This document shows, piece by piece, positions 38,051 to 50,200 of a stretch of 64,000 nucleotides of DNA. This stretch comes from Diphasiastrum complanatum (Eukaryota > Streptophyta > Lycopodiopsida > Lycopodiales > Lycopodiaceae), in NCBI GenBank assembly GCA_029204225.1, contig MU831574.1, positions 64,001 through 128,000 on the forward strand, written 5' to 3'. Under the pieces are notes generated by a model. The model saw only the letters and a program-made list of their open reading frames with translations, did not search any database and was not told where the DNA came from. The translations under genes and the position numbers were made by a program. Numbering within the stretch: position 1 is the stretch's first letter; every line of letters starts with the position of its first letter.

Positions 38051-40252
38051 CACTCCTCCCCAAATCTAGCCTTGGAGATCACAATGTTTTTATCAATAAC
38101 TCCAATTGAAGATCTAAGCTTGACAAATAAATCTTTAGGTAAAGGCTTAGTAAACAAATCAGCCAAGCAACTTGATGATGACACGTGTTGGAGCTTGATC
38201 TCTTTTTTTTGCACTTTTTCCCTCACGAAATGATGAGCAATTTTGATGTGTTTGCTCCTTGCATGGAATGTAGGATTAGTTGCAAGTGATTGGGCTGATT
38301 GGTTGTCACAATATATGATAGGGATCTCCTCCTCCATGACATGAAGCTCCACCAATAGCCTTTTGAGCCACAAGACCTTTGGATAGAGAAGCATCTAGCC
38401 TTAAGGCCTTAGCACACTCACAAAGAGATCTATTTCTTCTCTCACTCACTCCATTTTGTTGAGGGGTGTATGGACATGACAACTCCCTCTTTATGCCATT
38501 AGAACTACAAAAGTCAATCAACTTATTGGAGATATATTCACCTCCATTATCACTCCTTAATACCTTAATCTTGGTACTAAGTTGATTTTCTACCAAACTC
38601 TTGAACTTTACAAAAGAATCAAACACCATTGATTTGCTAAACAAGAGGTACATCCAACAAAATCTAGAATAGTCATCAATGAAGATTACATAGTACTTGG
38701 CACCACCATTAGACTCATGTGAAAAACTATGAGCATCTGAATGGATGAGCTCAAGAGGAGAGTTTGATCTTGATGTAGATCTTGAGGAGGGTAGTTTGTG
38801 AGCCTTTGAGAGGCTGCATGCTTCACATCTCTTCCCACACTTTGACAAATGCTTGGGGAGTCCAACTGCAAGCTCCTTTGCAACCATAGATTCCATGGCT
38901 TTGTAGTTGGGGTGGCCCAACCTTTTGTGCCACAGTTCCACCTTTGATAACTCCACCTTTGCCAAGTTAACACTCTCCACTGCAACATTAGCATCAAGCT
39001 TAAACAATCTACCTTGCTTAAAGCCTTTGGCTATACATTCATCATTTCTAAGGATGGAACAAATTCCATGCTTAAATTGTACATCTAGGCCATTATCCAT
39101 TAACTGGCCAACACTAAGCAAAGTCTTGGTTAACTTAGGAACATAAAGAACATTATCAAGATTCATCCTTTTGGATGATCCCACATACAAGAGAATTGTT
39201 CCTATTCCACTTATCTTACATTCTTGACTACTTGTAGTATAGATTGATCTATGTAAGTCATTGTAAGAAAGTAAGGTGGAGAATATGTCCTTTTGATATG
39301 TCATGTGGGAACTTGCCCCACTATCAATCCACCAAGAATCATTGGTGTTGCTCTTTGATGATGGTGGTTTGTTGAAAACCATCAAGGATGACTCTTCATC
39401 CTCCTCCTCCTCCTGATGTGCAATGTTGCTTTGTTTGCTCTCTTGTGCCTTCTTCTTCTTGAGACATTCTGATGAAAAATGTCCTTTCTTTCCACAGAAA
39501 AAACATTTGTACTTGGACTTGTCTTTGATCTTTCCCTTTGAGCTTGAAGCCTCATCCTCCTCCTTGGTCTCCTTGAAGTGCTTCTTCTTGCCATTGGTCT
39601 TCTTCTTGCTTTTGAATTAGAAATTAGCTTTCTCATCACCATCCTGCAGAGAAATAGCATTCATTCTTGCATTGGTATGCAACATCCTACACTCTTCAAC
39701 TACTAATACACTGTGTAGCTTTTCTATAGTAGGCAAAGTGTCTTGGATTGCAAAGCTTTGGACCAAATTTGTATAGCCACTCCCTAGACCATTGAGGACA
39801 ATCTGAACAAGCTCACTATCTTGAATCTTCTCTCCAATGGAAGCTAACTCCCTATTGAGAGACTTGATTCTTAGCACATAATCTTGTGCACTCTCATCAC
39901 TCCTCTTCATGCTTTGTAGAATCTGATTCCTAAGCATGAGAACCCTCGAAGAGTTACTAGACTCATAGATAGATTTTAAAGATTCCCAAGACTCTTTAGC
40001 ACTCTTACATGATGATACTTCCCTTAAATGATCATTGCTTACATTCATCTTAATACAGTGAAGTGCAAGCCTAGACCTCTTCTTGTATCTCACTAATTCT
40101 TGTGCACCTATAGGTTCATCTTCAGCATCTATTAGAAACTTATAAAGATCCTAGAGCACCATTAGTGACTCCATCCTCACTTTCAAAATACCATAATTGG
40201 TAGAATTTAACCTCTCACTAGCTTCTAAGAGGTAGGCTCCCATTGATCCCAT
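38051..40252 (-). pseudogene. Copia B gag-pol, internally deleted (no reverse transcriptase)
   Basis: Read on the minus strand from ATG 40252 (MGSMGAYLLEASERLNSTNY). Gag has an early in-frame stop, then is open at 40093-39617. A zinc knuckle CFFCGKKGHFSSEC lies at about 39500, the protease WIDSGASSHM near 39320, then LWHKRLGHPNYKAM, CEACSLSKAHKLP, and the integrase core with ELIHSDA, DDYSRFCW and LRSDNGGEY. The integrase breaks off at AKALRLDASL (about 38390). The sequence jumps straight to RNase H: PIIYCDNQSAQSLATNP, SKHIKIAHHFVRE, LADLFTKPLP. The whole reverse transcriptase is missing, so this is a deletion derivative that would depend on other elements. Confidence 0.93.
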
Positions 40253-40871
40253 CTTACTAGCAAGATTCTACACACAAGATATAGATTTGTTTGGACCTGA
40301 AACTCACAAAGGTTTCTAACTTGCAGTGTTTCACTCAAATGTTGACTTCTAATCCAACAGATGGGTTTGTAATCATAGTTCTATCACTCCCTCACAAAGC
40401 TGGAATGAAGATAAGATGAGATGAAAACTACACTCAAGCAAATCTTGCCAATCTTGGCTATTCTTGGACAAAAACTGACTCTATCTCTCTCATTCACTTT
40501 GATGTACTTTCAAGACCTGGTTTCCACTTTAAGAAGGTCTGAAATCAGCCTAGGTTAATCAGTTTTCATGAAACAAATTCAAAACTAATCAATGGCAAGT
40601 GATCTTGGTAGCTTATCCTAGGATTTGCACCAAAAATTACATCAAATTGACACCAGATGAATTTTCTATGATCCAATGAATATGGATTATTAAATGCTGG
40701 TTCAGAGATGCCCACACGTGTGAACATTACGTATTTTGATCCTGAAAAAGTTTGGGATCAAATCCCCTCACCAAAACCTGGATACCAGCTCGGTCTTCCA
40801 ATACTAGCTTTTTGCACCCAAACTTGCTAAAACTGGATTAGATTCAAACACAGATCAATGGCCTTGTACTT

Positions 40872-40884
40872 GGATCTGATACCA
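40872..40884 (-). other. Copia B primer-binding site
   Basis: On the minus strand TGGTATCAGATCC follows the CA end of the 5' LTR, complementary to initiator tRNA-Met with one difference from the usual AGAGC. Confidence 0.85.
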
Positions 40885-41567
40885 TGTGAAAAGTACAGTA
40901 ATAAGGACCATAAATGGATCTTTGAATGATCCACAAGGTGATTGTATGCTTGTTAAACAATCTATCAGAAACTAGTCATCAGAAAACAAGATCTAGTTTA
41001 GCAGCTTGATAGGAAACAAGTAGAGACAAAGCATTGATCAAGTAGTATAATCCAACTCCACACATGTGGAAAAGGCTGTAGTACGGCTTGTAGACAGTGT
41101 TTACAAAGTGCCAAAGCTGGGTTTCATTGGAAATCAAGAGTAATCACCATACAATGAGAGGAAACTCGAGTTTCTCCTTGAGGCTCCAAAAAGTTTCTAT
41201 CTTCTCACTATGGAGAATGGGAATACATAGTAAAACACACTTTCTTTGCAAAGTTAGGTGAAAATCCAGCATGTAATAAGAAAGTAGACTCCACTTTCTT
41301 GCCCTAATGTGAAAACCCTAGCCTAGATCCAAGAGTCATGCTTGGTACGTGCATGGTAGGTACAAATCTCATCATAAATCATGGTCGAGATCCTACAAAG
41401 TAGGAATCACTACCAAATAGACACAACCACTCCTCTTGACTTGTGGTAACCTACTTTAGGTGTGTACGTACAAGTTGCACTTTGGCCATTCAAGTAACCA
41501 ACAAACAATATTGACAAAGTGTACAATATTCTACATGGCTAGATTTGCCAATGTAGGCAATTTTTCA
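40885..41567 (-). repeat. 5' LTR of copia B
   Basis: Minus strand, TGAAAAATTGCC...TTTTCACA, about 683 bp. Its first 284 bases match the truncated 3' LTR at 37755-38050 with very few differences, so the insertion is fairly recent. It contains CCACACATGTGG near 41058. Confidence 0.88.
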
Positions 41568-42344
41568 CATGCAGGAGCAATCCAACAATTTTGAAAATGA
41601 AAATGCATTACTCAAGCAGCAGATCCAGACCCTGCAAGCTTCCCTACAGGAAGAAAGAAACGCTTGGACTACTCTGAAAAGTGCAAACAAGAATCGATTC
41701 AACGCGCACGATAGAAGACCGACCATTTTTCAATTATTTGGCATGCGTGGACTCGCTATTCGTCATGAATAAGGATGTTGAAATCTGAAGTTATTTTGAA
41801 GATAAAACATCAAAATTCTTCAAATATTTATGGCCTATCTAAGTTAATCGCAGAATTACATTTGTCATGAAATAATTTGTAGTCTGGGTTAATTAAATGT
41901 CTTTTAATTATTGTAGTTGTCTCATACTAGTTCATGATTACCCTCATAATTAGCTTTATCCATCACTAATACGTGATGATCGAGGACATTTAGTAATGAT
42001 TTGATTTTGAATTTTACAGAAGATTTCGAATTTATTAATCTCAGTTAACCGTGCATTGATATTCACAACCACTACGACGGCAATCATTATGGATTTTGGC
42101 ACTATATAATTAACTTTGTGATGCTTAAATTTTTTTGCTTTCAGTTTGTACTGATCTGTATTTGTATGTGGTATCGGTTCAACGTGCCCGACGGAACTGC
42201 TTAGCTTCCCTCCCAGACTCCTGCGCACCCATCCGATATCTACTATTATCTAGACTTCCATTTGCAATATCAGTTCGATGCATCAGACCTACATTTTGAT
42301 TTTGTGACTTCTATACGTGCGCGCTGATTTGATATTGGTTCCTA
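41568..42344 (+). pseudogene. Coiled-coil gag-like remnant and leader of the following frame
   Basis: The frame opens directly at the LTR edge: NENALLKQQIQTLQASLQEE and ERNAWTTLKSANKN, stopping near 41772. It resembles the coil at about 43020-43130 of the next unit (TEKTAWLAQPTPANK), so it is a broken relative. From about 42170 to 42340 the leader carries GGTATCGGTTCAACG, GCAATATCAGTTCGATGC and GTGCGCGCTGATTTGATATT. These resemble the motifs flanking genes B and C. Confidence 0.4.
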
Positions 42345-44330
42345 ATGGCACGCACGAAACAAACTACATGCATCCATCCTGAAGGTATACCTCCTCCCAT
42401 TCACTCATTTGAAAATCCCATTCTTGCACCTCTTTCCACCACTTCTACTCCTCTCGCACCTCCCACTTCACCTCTGAAGGTTGTCGAGGGTGACAAACCG
42501 TTGCCCGATGCCCGATGAAGCATTTGTGCAGCAAACGTATGTCGCCTCCTCTTCTTGCTGATCCCACCGCACCTAAGGGAGGGCATGACGCAACCAGAAA
42601 AATTGATTGAAGATGATGATACGGGCATGTAGATCACTCGGACGACACCACATCCAACCCCAGCGAGAACCACACTACCGGCTACTCCCACGGAAATCGC
42701 AACAGCCTACCAAGCCTTGGGCACCTTTATCCAAGACGCGGTGCAGCCAAAACCTCTTTGGACAGCCGAGTGTGGGAGTTGGCCACAAATAACACACAAT
42801 TGCAAGCCGATATCCTATAGCTCTAGCAAGACCTGCTAATTGCCCAACAACACGAACAAGCAGAGAAATCAGAAGTGTTGATGAAACTCAAGCAACACGA
42901 AGCCGATCTCCAAGGGTACATCATGACCCTTTCAAAGTCTACCACAGACGCTCAACTAAAGGTCTAGGAGATCCAGTAGCAGATCACACAATGTTTTACT
43001 CCGCTCCAGGCACAAATCTCAGTGTTGGAAATCAAAAATCTACGTCTGGGAGTGGAAGTGACATCCCTGCAAACTGAAAAGACGGCCTGGCTAGCTCAAC
43101 CAACACCTGCCAACAAACTACTCAGCCAAGTCGAGGTGGATCTTCTAATGTAACAGGTGAAGGTTTACACAGACACATTTGACAAATACCAGACCGAATT
43201 TGACAATTATCGACGCAGGGCCATGCAGGTTATAGCACAGGCAAAGAATGCCTTGAAGGTGTGCCAAAGGCACATGGAGCAGCAACCTCAACTGGCCCTT
43301 GTGATGATTCCACCGCCACCAACGAAAGATACTATCTTGCCAAGCTCTAGCCAAGACAAGGGAAAATAGACAGAGGGACTGGATGTTCACGTTCAAGACT
43401 CAAATGTAGCTGATGCCAATGTCCAAGACTTGAGCCAACAATGAGATCCGAGCCAAATCCAAGGGGAGCACCAGGCCTCCACATCTCAAGGCTCGAGATC
43501 CATATCTGGCAGCTGAGCCTTCCGTCAACCAAAGTCCGTGGAGGATAAGGTAAACAAATTCTTAGCCAAACATTCCACAAGTCCTCATGAGATGGCTGGC
43601 AGATATCTTTTTTTGCCCAAACCATTAAGGGCAACAAGCTGAAAGCTCTTCCAACGCTACACCCACAACCAGAATGGTGCCAACAACTCTTTGAGCGGGA
43701 CCCATGCGGCCATCAGGGCATATGTGATGAGTCCACGACAATTGAGGGTTAATGCGCACTTCCTCCCCTGCACGAGACGATCCAAATGGGCAGAGTGCAA
43801 CACTCCCTTGGACCAGATTATGCTCAATAACTACAATTAGCCACGAATTCCTTCAAAGCACGGATGGAATACGGATGTAGATGCCAAAAGTGCTCTAATC
43901 TAGTTTTCCAAAAAATAATCCAATTGTCTTGATCCAACAGTCCGCATGGCCGCCACTTATGCCTGGGACTTAGAATATCTGATGTGAATTGAGATTTTGA
44001 TCTGAATAAAGCGCTAGCCTTCGAAAAAATTGAAGATCAATCACCCATGGTACGCATATACTATCGAGCGGCACTCCTTGGCGATCCATGGACACAAAGA
44101 TTCCAAGCCTGGGTCGACCAACTTCGGTTAACATGAGTTCACAAGTCACTTTTCACTCCGAAGGACTTGAAAAATATCTAAAGAATAACTTTTATCGAAG
44201 ATGTCACCAACTACCTCATCCAACAAAGATGCACAAAGAGGAGCCTCTACTAAACCGGCATAGTGCCGAGGGACTGGCACTACTTCAAGCCATGGGTCTT
44301 GTTGGGGGTATTCCCACCATGATGTAAATA
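42345..44330 (+). pseudogene. Degenerate gag-like coiled-coil protein beginning MARTKQT
   Basis: ATG at 42345 gives MARTKQTTCIHPEGIPPP, identical to the first seven residues of histone H3 before diverging into Pro/Ser/Thr-rich sequence. A stop at about 42517 and several frameshifts follow. Protein-like blocks continue: ITRTTPHPTPARTTLPATP, a Gln/Lys-rich coil (LIAQQHEQAEKSEVLMKL), LQAQISVLEIKNLRL, YQTEFDNYRRRAMQVIAQ, PPPPTKDTILPSSSQDKGK, GRYLFLPKPL, and a last frame to 44327 (MDTKIPSLGRPTS). The layout of a Pro-rich head and a long coil resembles gag of a retroelement. No pol, zinc knuckle or LTR was found, so the class is open. Confidence 0.4.
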
Positions 44331-44459
44331 AATAAAAAATCAAAATTAGTAGAAATAGTTGTGAGGGTCGTGACATCCTGTGTGTATAAGCCCATGGCCC
44401 AATGAGCACTTGTAAATAAATAATTTTGGCAATAAACTTGACTTTGGGCCACATAATTA

Positions 44460-45450
44460 AAATAATATTAGAAGGCCAAAGTTAAGCTGCTACATATTCA
44501 GCAGGTACTGGATCAACTGGAACTTCTTTCTGCTTCTAACCTTTGGTAACAACCATCAAAGGTACAGTTGGTTCAGTAGGTTGAGCTGTTGGTCTTTGCT
44601 TGATCATAATCATATTTACTGGAGCAGTAACCAGTGGTGGTTTTGGTATTACTAGACAATCCTTGTAACAATGTCCGTAATTGCATTTCCGACAGAATGG
44701 GACAAACTTTCCTTTGTTCGGACATACCGCAACTCTGTGGTTCTCTCCGCATGCAAAGCATCCAAGTGGTGCTCTGGCCCATTGTCTTGCTGCTTGTTGT
44801 TGTGCGGCAGCATAAATAGCACACTACTCTGAAGGACCAATTTCTTGATCATTATTGTAATTCCATTGCTCATTACCATTGTAAGGCTCTGGTTCCATTA
44901 GATTCGCAGGAGGAGCTTGTTGTGCTTGTGGAGCTGGCAAAGCTAGTCATTCAGGAAAACCCAAAGCCAAAGTTCTAAGCCTGGTTCTTCGATCAGGTCC
45001 CTTATACGTAGTAGGTTCCCGATATTGAAGCTTAGCATACCTTTGCTGGATAATCCAAGGATTAAACGAGGTAAAGGCTGTTTTGTGTCCCGTAGAATTG
45101 CACAGATGACAAATAGTATTCGTTATTCAATGTTTCAATGTTGGACATTCATTCATGGTGTGATTTTCTGCACAAATTGAACACCAGACATTTTCCCGAC
45201 TAGGAAAGGTCTTAGCGAACTTTTCCGTTGTGTTGCGACTCTTAGCATGCACCTCTTCCAAAGCTTTCAACATTTCATCGAATTGAAACTGCATCTTATC
45301 CAGTTGCATCTGCTGCTTTTGACCAAGTTTCTTAAACTCATTCATCATCAATTTGTTGTATATGCCAGCATTCGGGTGTAGTTGCGTTTGGCATGGCATG
45401 TGAATTATGTCATTACTTCTCATGGTTGACATGACGAGATTGACCATATT
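44460..45450 (-). pseudogene. Gag-like protein with several zinc knuckles
   Basis: The minus-strand frames give a helical head (KLGQKQQMQLDKMQFQFDEM) followed by a chain of CCHC-like clusters: CSICAENHTMNEC (near 45165), CHLCNSTGHKTAF (45110), CFACGENHRVAVC (44755) and CRKCNYGHCYKDC (44690), then a Pro/Val tail. Repeated knuckles of C-x2-C-x4-H-x4-C type bind RNA in retroelement gag proteins. Frames are broken in at least three places. It resembles the fragment at 53160-54960, so both probably come from one family. No pol follows. Confidence 0.6.
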
Positions 45451-46152
45451 TATGAGTTTGTGAATGGTCCAAGAGAAAAAAAAGAATATGATGTAATTAG
45501 ATTTTCAAAGTAACTAACTAGGCATGAATGATGAGTAATTTGAAATCAAAAGTCTTATTTGCAAGGATTGAGAATGAAATGCCCCTCCCAATCATGAATT
45601 GAATCACATAGAACATTACTTTACAAGACAGTCTCTAGCAATTGTGAAAAAAATTAAGAGCTTTCAAATTAATGTAATTTGATGTGTTCGTAACCTAGAA
45701 AAACTCTTTGTTATCACTTGATTTACTTTTTCAATGGAATTTAGTTCTTGAATGTAGTTCACATTGTATACAGACAAGGCATGTCAAAGCCCAAAGAGAG
45801 AACGACATTCTGTATGGAAAGAATCACACCCCCACATAGAACTCACATTACTTCACACTTAACTTTGAAGGCAATAATGCTTACTTAGAGCTTATCTAAC
45901 TTTGGCCTTAAGCTTGAGTTTTGGCATCTCATATGCAGATTCTATTGTTTTGCAAAATCCTTGAAAAAAAGCAAAGTGTCTAAATTGTCAGTTGCAACCT
46001 TGAGCAATATCATGAAAAGCACAAAGAGAGCCCATAATTCATATTGTTCCATAGTATGGCACAAAGCAAGCCCCTTGCTTGGAATTCCTCTTGGCTGCAA
46101 TTTAAGGCATTGATATATTCATAGGTAATTATAACATAAAAAATATGGACAA
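45451..46152. other. Intergenic region with no supported gene
   Basis: AT-rich DNA between a gag relic and the hairpin-bearing repeat; no coding or structural motif seen. Confidence 0.4.
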
Positions 46153-46596
46153 ATGTACATCTGTCTAAGACAGCCAGACAAAGGATACGTAATGGATTCT
46201 TTTTGGTGATTATGCCACTTTTTGGGCTTTTTAAAAAGTATAAAATGTCACTGAATTTTCTAAAATTTCAAAATTCTGAAGCCCATTCCAGTCCGGGTCA
46301 GGCTGCGTGTCAGTCCGTGTTAGACTGTGCGCGTCAGACTGCCATGTGGCAGTTTCTCATTGGTCCAAAAAATCTCAAACTGCTGATTATGCTTTGTAAA
46401 TGGCATGTGGAAAAGTCAAAGACTCCATTACGCAATGGAAGGAGCCGGGCACAGGCCATTCTGCCCGGTAAGGATTTCGAAAAAAATTTGGTTTTTGGAA
46501 ATCCTTACCGGGTAGAATGGCCTGTGCCCGGCTCCTTCCATAATACATAAAATAAGACACATGTACATCTGTCTAAGACAGCCAGACAAAGGATAC
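46153..46596. repeat. Unit bounded by 36-bp direct repeats (46153-46188 and 46561-46596)
   Basis: The 36-base sequence beginning ATGTACATCTGTCTAAGACA is identical at both ends of a 372-bp interval. Within that interval are a GC-rich block (46285-46345) and the large hairpin listed separately. The repeats are too long for a target duplication. They may be short terminal direct repeats or the outcome of a local duplication. Confidence 0.6.
46435..46541. repeat. 43-bp near-perfect inverted repeat with 21-nt loop (hairpin)
   Basis: Left arm 46435-46477 and right arm 46499-46541 are reverse complements at 42 of 43 positions (one G/A difference in CTGCCCGG versus CTACCCGG). The loop is A/T-rich. 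The arm is GC-rich (GAGCCGGGCACAGGCC). The transcript would fold into a long perfect stem suitable for Dicer-like processing. A foldback transposon end or a young MIRNA-like gene are both possible. No mature small RNA can be named from sequence alone. Confidence 0.85.
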
Positions 46597-47281
46597 ATAA
46601 TTAAGACTGAAAGTTGGAGAGAGCCCCCATTTCAAATATCAGTTCAAAATGGGTCTGCATTAGCTATGTATCCTGAAGATCTAAATTTTGGGTCCTGAGT
46701 GAAATAGGTCCGAAGTTCAATTAGAAGTCCCCTGAGCAGGATTTCTAACACTCAAGCTCCAAAGGAAACATAATTCTTCCATCGTCTGGGCTCACCACGC
46801 AGGGTGCCTGAAAATTCATGAAAGATTATAGATCGAATGAAAGATAACCTTTACATTAAAGGATGATTGCTCTCCTGAGAGTATTTTCTGGTTTTTTGGG
46901 ATTTAGACTAATGTGGTTTTTGGGGATCCAGACTAACCACCGAGATGCCAACCGTCAGATCAAGCGTAGAGGGATAAGGGAATGTGGTCAACAAAAAATC
47001 ACTGTTTCCAAGAGTTGGGTTAGGAGGCTCTAGGTTCCAAGGAAAGAAATCAAAAGTGCTTTTATATAAGTTCTCTCTGCAATGAAAACAGAGATGTCTA
47101 AAACTCTTATTATTTAATTCACATAAGGGCAGGTCGTAGTTTTGGACAAATAACCATTTGGGCAATGAGGATGATTCCTCATCACAGCTCACTAGCACTA
47201 GTTGGATTTGGGAACAGCTGGATGCATTATGTTTGTTTTATCACAGGTATGTAGTGCACATTTTGAAAGGAGGATCTAGGT
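46597..47281. other. 3' flank of the LRR receptor kinase gene
   Basis: No coding potential. It probably includes the 3' UTR of the minus-strand receptor kinase just above 47200. No poly(A) site was assigned. Confidence 0.4.
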
Positions 47282-50200
47282 TTATTTAATACCTACGTAT
47301 GTAGAGTAGTCTGAATCATTGGTGCTTTTGGTGTGATTGAAACTAAGCTTGCTTCCTCTTGGCTTTGGATTTGCTTCCAGCAGCATTTGGACCACCTCCC
47401 TCATACAGGGACGCTCTACTGGAACCTCGGCAGTGCACAGAAGACCAACCCTCAATACGAGTAGCATCTCCTCAAGGAAAACGTTTCCCAGTCTTGCATC
47501 TAACAATTGTTGCGCTGCACTCTTGCTGTGAATGTTGGTGCGAACCCACTTCACAATGTCCACTCCGTCTACAAATTGAGACTCCATAGGTCTCTTTCCT
47601 GTCACCAGCTCCAATAGCACCACTCCAAAGCTGTATATGTCACTCTTCTCATTCACCTTCAAGCTGTAGGCATACTCTGCATCCAAAATCAGCACATGCC
47701 TGAGAACAATCAGTCTAAAGATTTTTGAGGTAATATTACATGTTCTTCATTTGTAAAAAAGAGATTCATTTAACAAAACTGCGAATTTGCTTAGCAGATA
47801 TAGAAAACTCTATGAACTGACAGAGCAGGGAAGTATAAGAGACGGACTTCATGGCAGCTGCAGGATAGAATAGTTAGCAGATGCTAAAAACAGATAGGTC
47901 TGGTTTTGCAGGAATTAAAAGAGCTCGTTAAGTGACAACTGCAGAGTCTACACTGCTAGTTTGATTAGCAGATGCAGAAAGGTAGAAGAAACACTGTGAA
48001 AAAACCGGAAGGTGTCAAGCTCTGACTCAAGTGGCAGCTGCTGGAAGGAATAGCAGCCAACTTGCAGGGAGATTAAGAAAGAATGTACATTTAAGATGCG
48101 TAAAAGTGGAAAAGGTATGATGATTATGCAAATAATGCCTATGAAGGTAGAGAAGATAGATTGAATGAAAGGTCAGCAGTAGTAGCACTGATCAATGACG
48201 TATTAGCAAAGGTAGAGTAGAGAGATCAGAAGACCCGTGAGTGACGGTAGAGATCGGCAAGAAAAGCTTTCCACCTGGAGCTATGTAGCCATAGGTGCCA
48301 GCAATGCTCGACATAGAGACAGCTTTCCCGCACGCTTGCAATATCTTTGCAAGCCCAAAATCTGCAACCCGAGCTTCGTAGTTGGCATCAAGCAGAATGT
48401 TATTGGATTTGACATCGCCATGCAGGATAGGGGGATTGTAGTCATGGTGCAGATATGCCAAGCCTTCAGCTGCGCCAAGAGCGATGTTATACCGAGTGAG
48501 CCAGTCCAACACGCTCGCCTTGGGGGCGTGTAGTTGGTCTCCCAAGCTTCCGTTGGGCATGTATTCATATACCAGAAGCTTGGCGTCCTCGCTGCTGCAG
48601 CAACACAGGAGTTTGACTATGTTTTTGTGGCGTAAGCAGCCGAGAGTCTCCACCTCCGCGCTGAAACCATAGTCGCGCTTTGCTTCGGTCTTTGAGCTTG
48701 TCCATAGCTTCTTCACTGCCACTTCTTTGCCATTGCTCAGCGTTGCCTTGTACACCTTTCCAGCGCCACCTGTTCCGATCACCTGATCCTCATGCAAGCA
48801 GCCGAGCACCTCGTACTCGCTGAATCCTAGCTTGTGAAAGGAGGTCAAGCTCCAGAACGCTTTGCTGTTCTTGTCTCTGTGATTGAAGTAGAGTCTATAC
48901 CTCTTGAATAAGAGGACGGATCCGACGAGGAGAAGTATTGCTACGGCAGCAAATATTACAGCGATCAGCCAATGAGACCGATGATTCGACGAGCCAGCTC
49001 TTCCGGAACAAGGAGCCAGATTCTGAAGGCCTCCACCGCAGAGGTGGGGATTACCTAGGAAGCTTGTGGTGAAAACACCATTGATTAAAGAAGCTGGAAC
49101 AGGCCCTGAGAGGTCATTGAATGAGACATTGAAGGATGTAAAGAGAAGCTTTCCCAGCTCGCTTGGGATTCCTCCGCTCAATTTGTTGTTTGAGAGGTCT
49201 AAGTAATTGAGGACACTGAGGGAGCCTAAAGCCGAAGGGATCGGGCCCGTCAGACTGTTTCTGGGGAGATTGAGCTCAGAAATCTGATGGCATTTGCTGA
49301 TTTCGGGCGGAATTTCACCGGATAACTGATTATCAGAGATGGACAACACGTTTAAGCTCGACAAATTTCCCACCTGCCGAGGGATTGACCCTGAGAACTG
49401 GTTCCGGTCTGCCACAAACTTGTTCAGCTTGAAGAGTTTTCCGATCTCAGGAGGGAGCTCGCCAGTCAGGCGATTATTGGAAATATCTAGGATGGTCAGA
49501 TTGGTGGTCATCCCGATTGATGGGGAGATTCCTCCAGTGAAGGAATTGTGAGAGAGATCAACATGGTAAAGGTAAGGAGCTTTCCACAGTCCTTCAGGGA
49601 TTTGTCCATTGAAATTGTTCTGGTTCACCCGAAAGCGCTGCAGGCTGGAGCAGTTCCCATAAGTTTCAGGAATTACTCCCGAGAACTTGTTATTAAACAG
49701 CATAAATTCCTGCAGCTGCCCACCCTTGCACAAATCTGGAGGCACTGGCCCGCTCAATTCATTCCCCGAAACATCAAAGTACATGAAAGCAGTTCCCTGC
49801 TGCCCGAAATTCTGCGGAAGCTCTCCTGTTAGATTGTTGTTAAACAATCTCAACATGCTCAGATTAGGAATATTTCCAAGCCCTGGAGGTATTTCTCCCT
49901 TCAACCGATTACCCCAAAGATGCAACAGTTGTAGATTTCGAAGCTTAGCTATATCGTTCGGGATGGTTCCCGTCAAGCCATTCTCCGACAGATCCAAATC
50001 GGTGATCGAGAGGAGCTGAGTCATATTAGGAGGAATCTGCCCACTCAAATTATTGATGTATAGCTCCATCTTCTTCAGCTTTGGAAGGTTCATGATCCCA
50101 GCAGGAATGCTCCCCTCGAGATTATTGTGCGATAAATCAAGAAAATCAGTTAGCTCAGTGAGATTTCCAAAGGAGTCAGGGATCGGACCCACGAGATGTG

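Noticed and set aside
42345-42520. A real histone H3 gene, from the MARTKQT start
   Set aside because: Only the first seven residues agree; no histone-fold sequence follows.
48281-48568. Plus- and minus-strand frames inside the receptor kinase exon
   Set aside because: Shadow frames of the kinase CDS.
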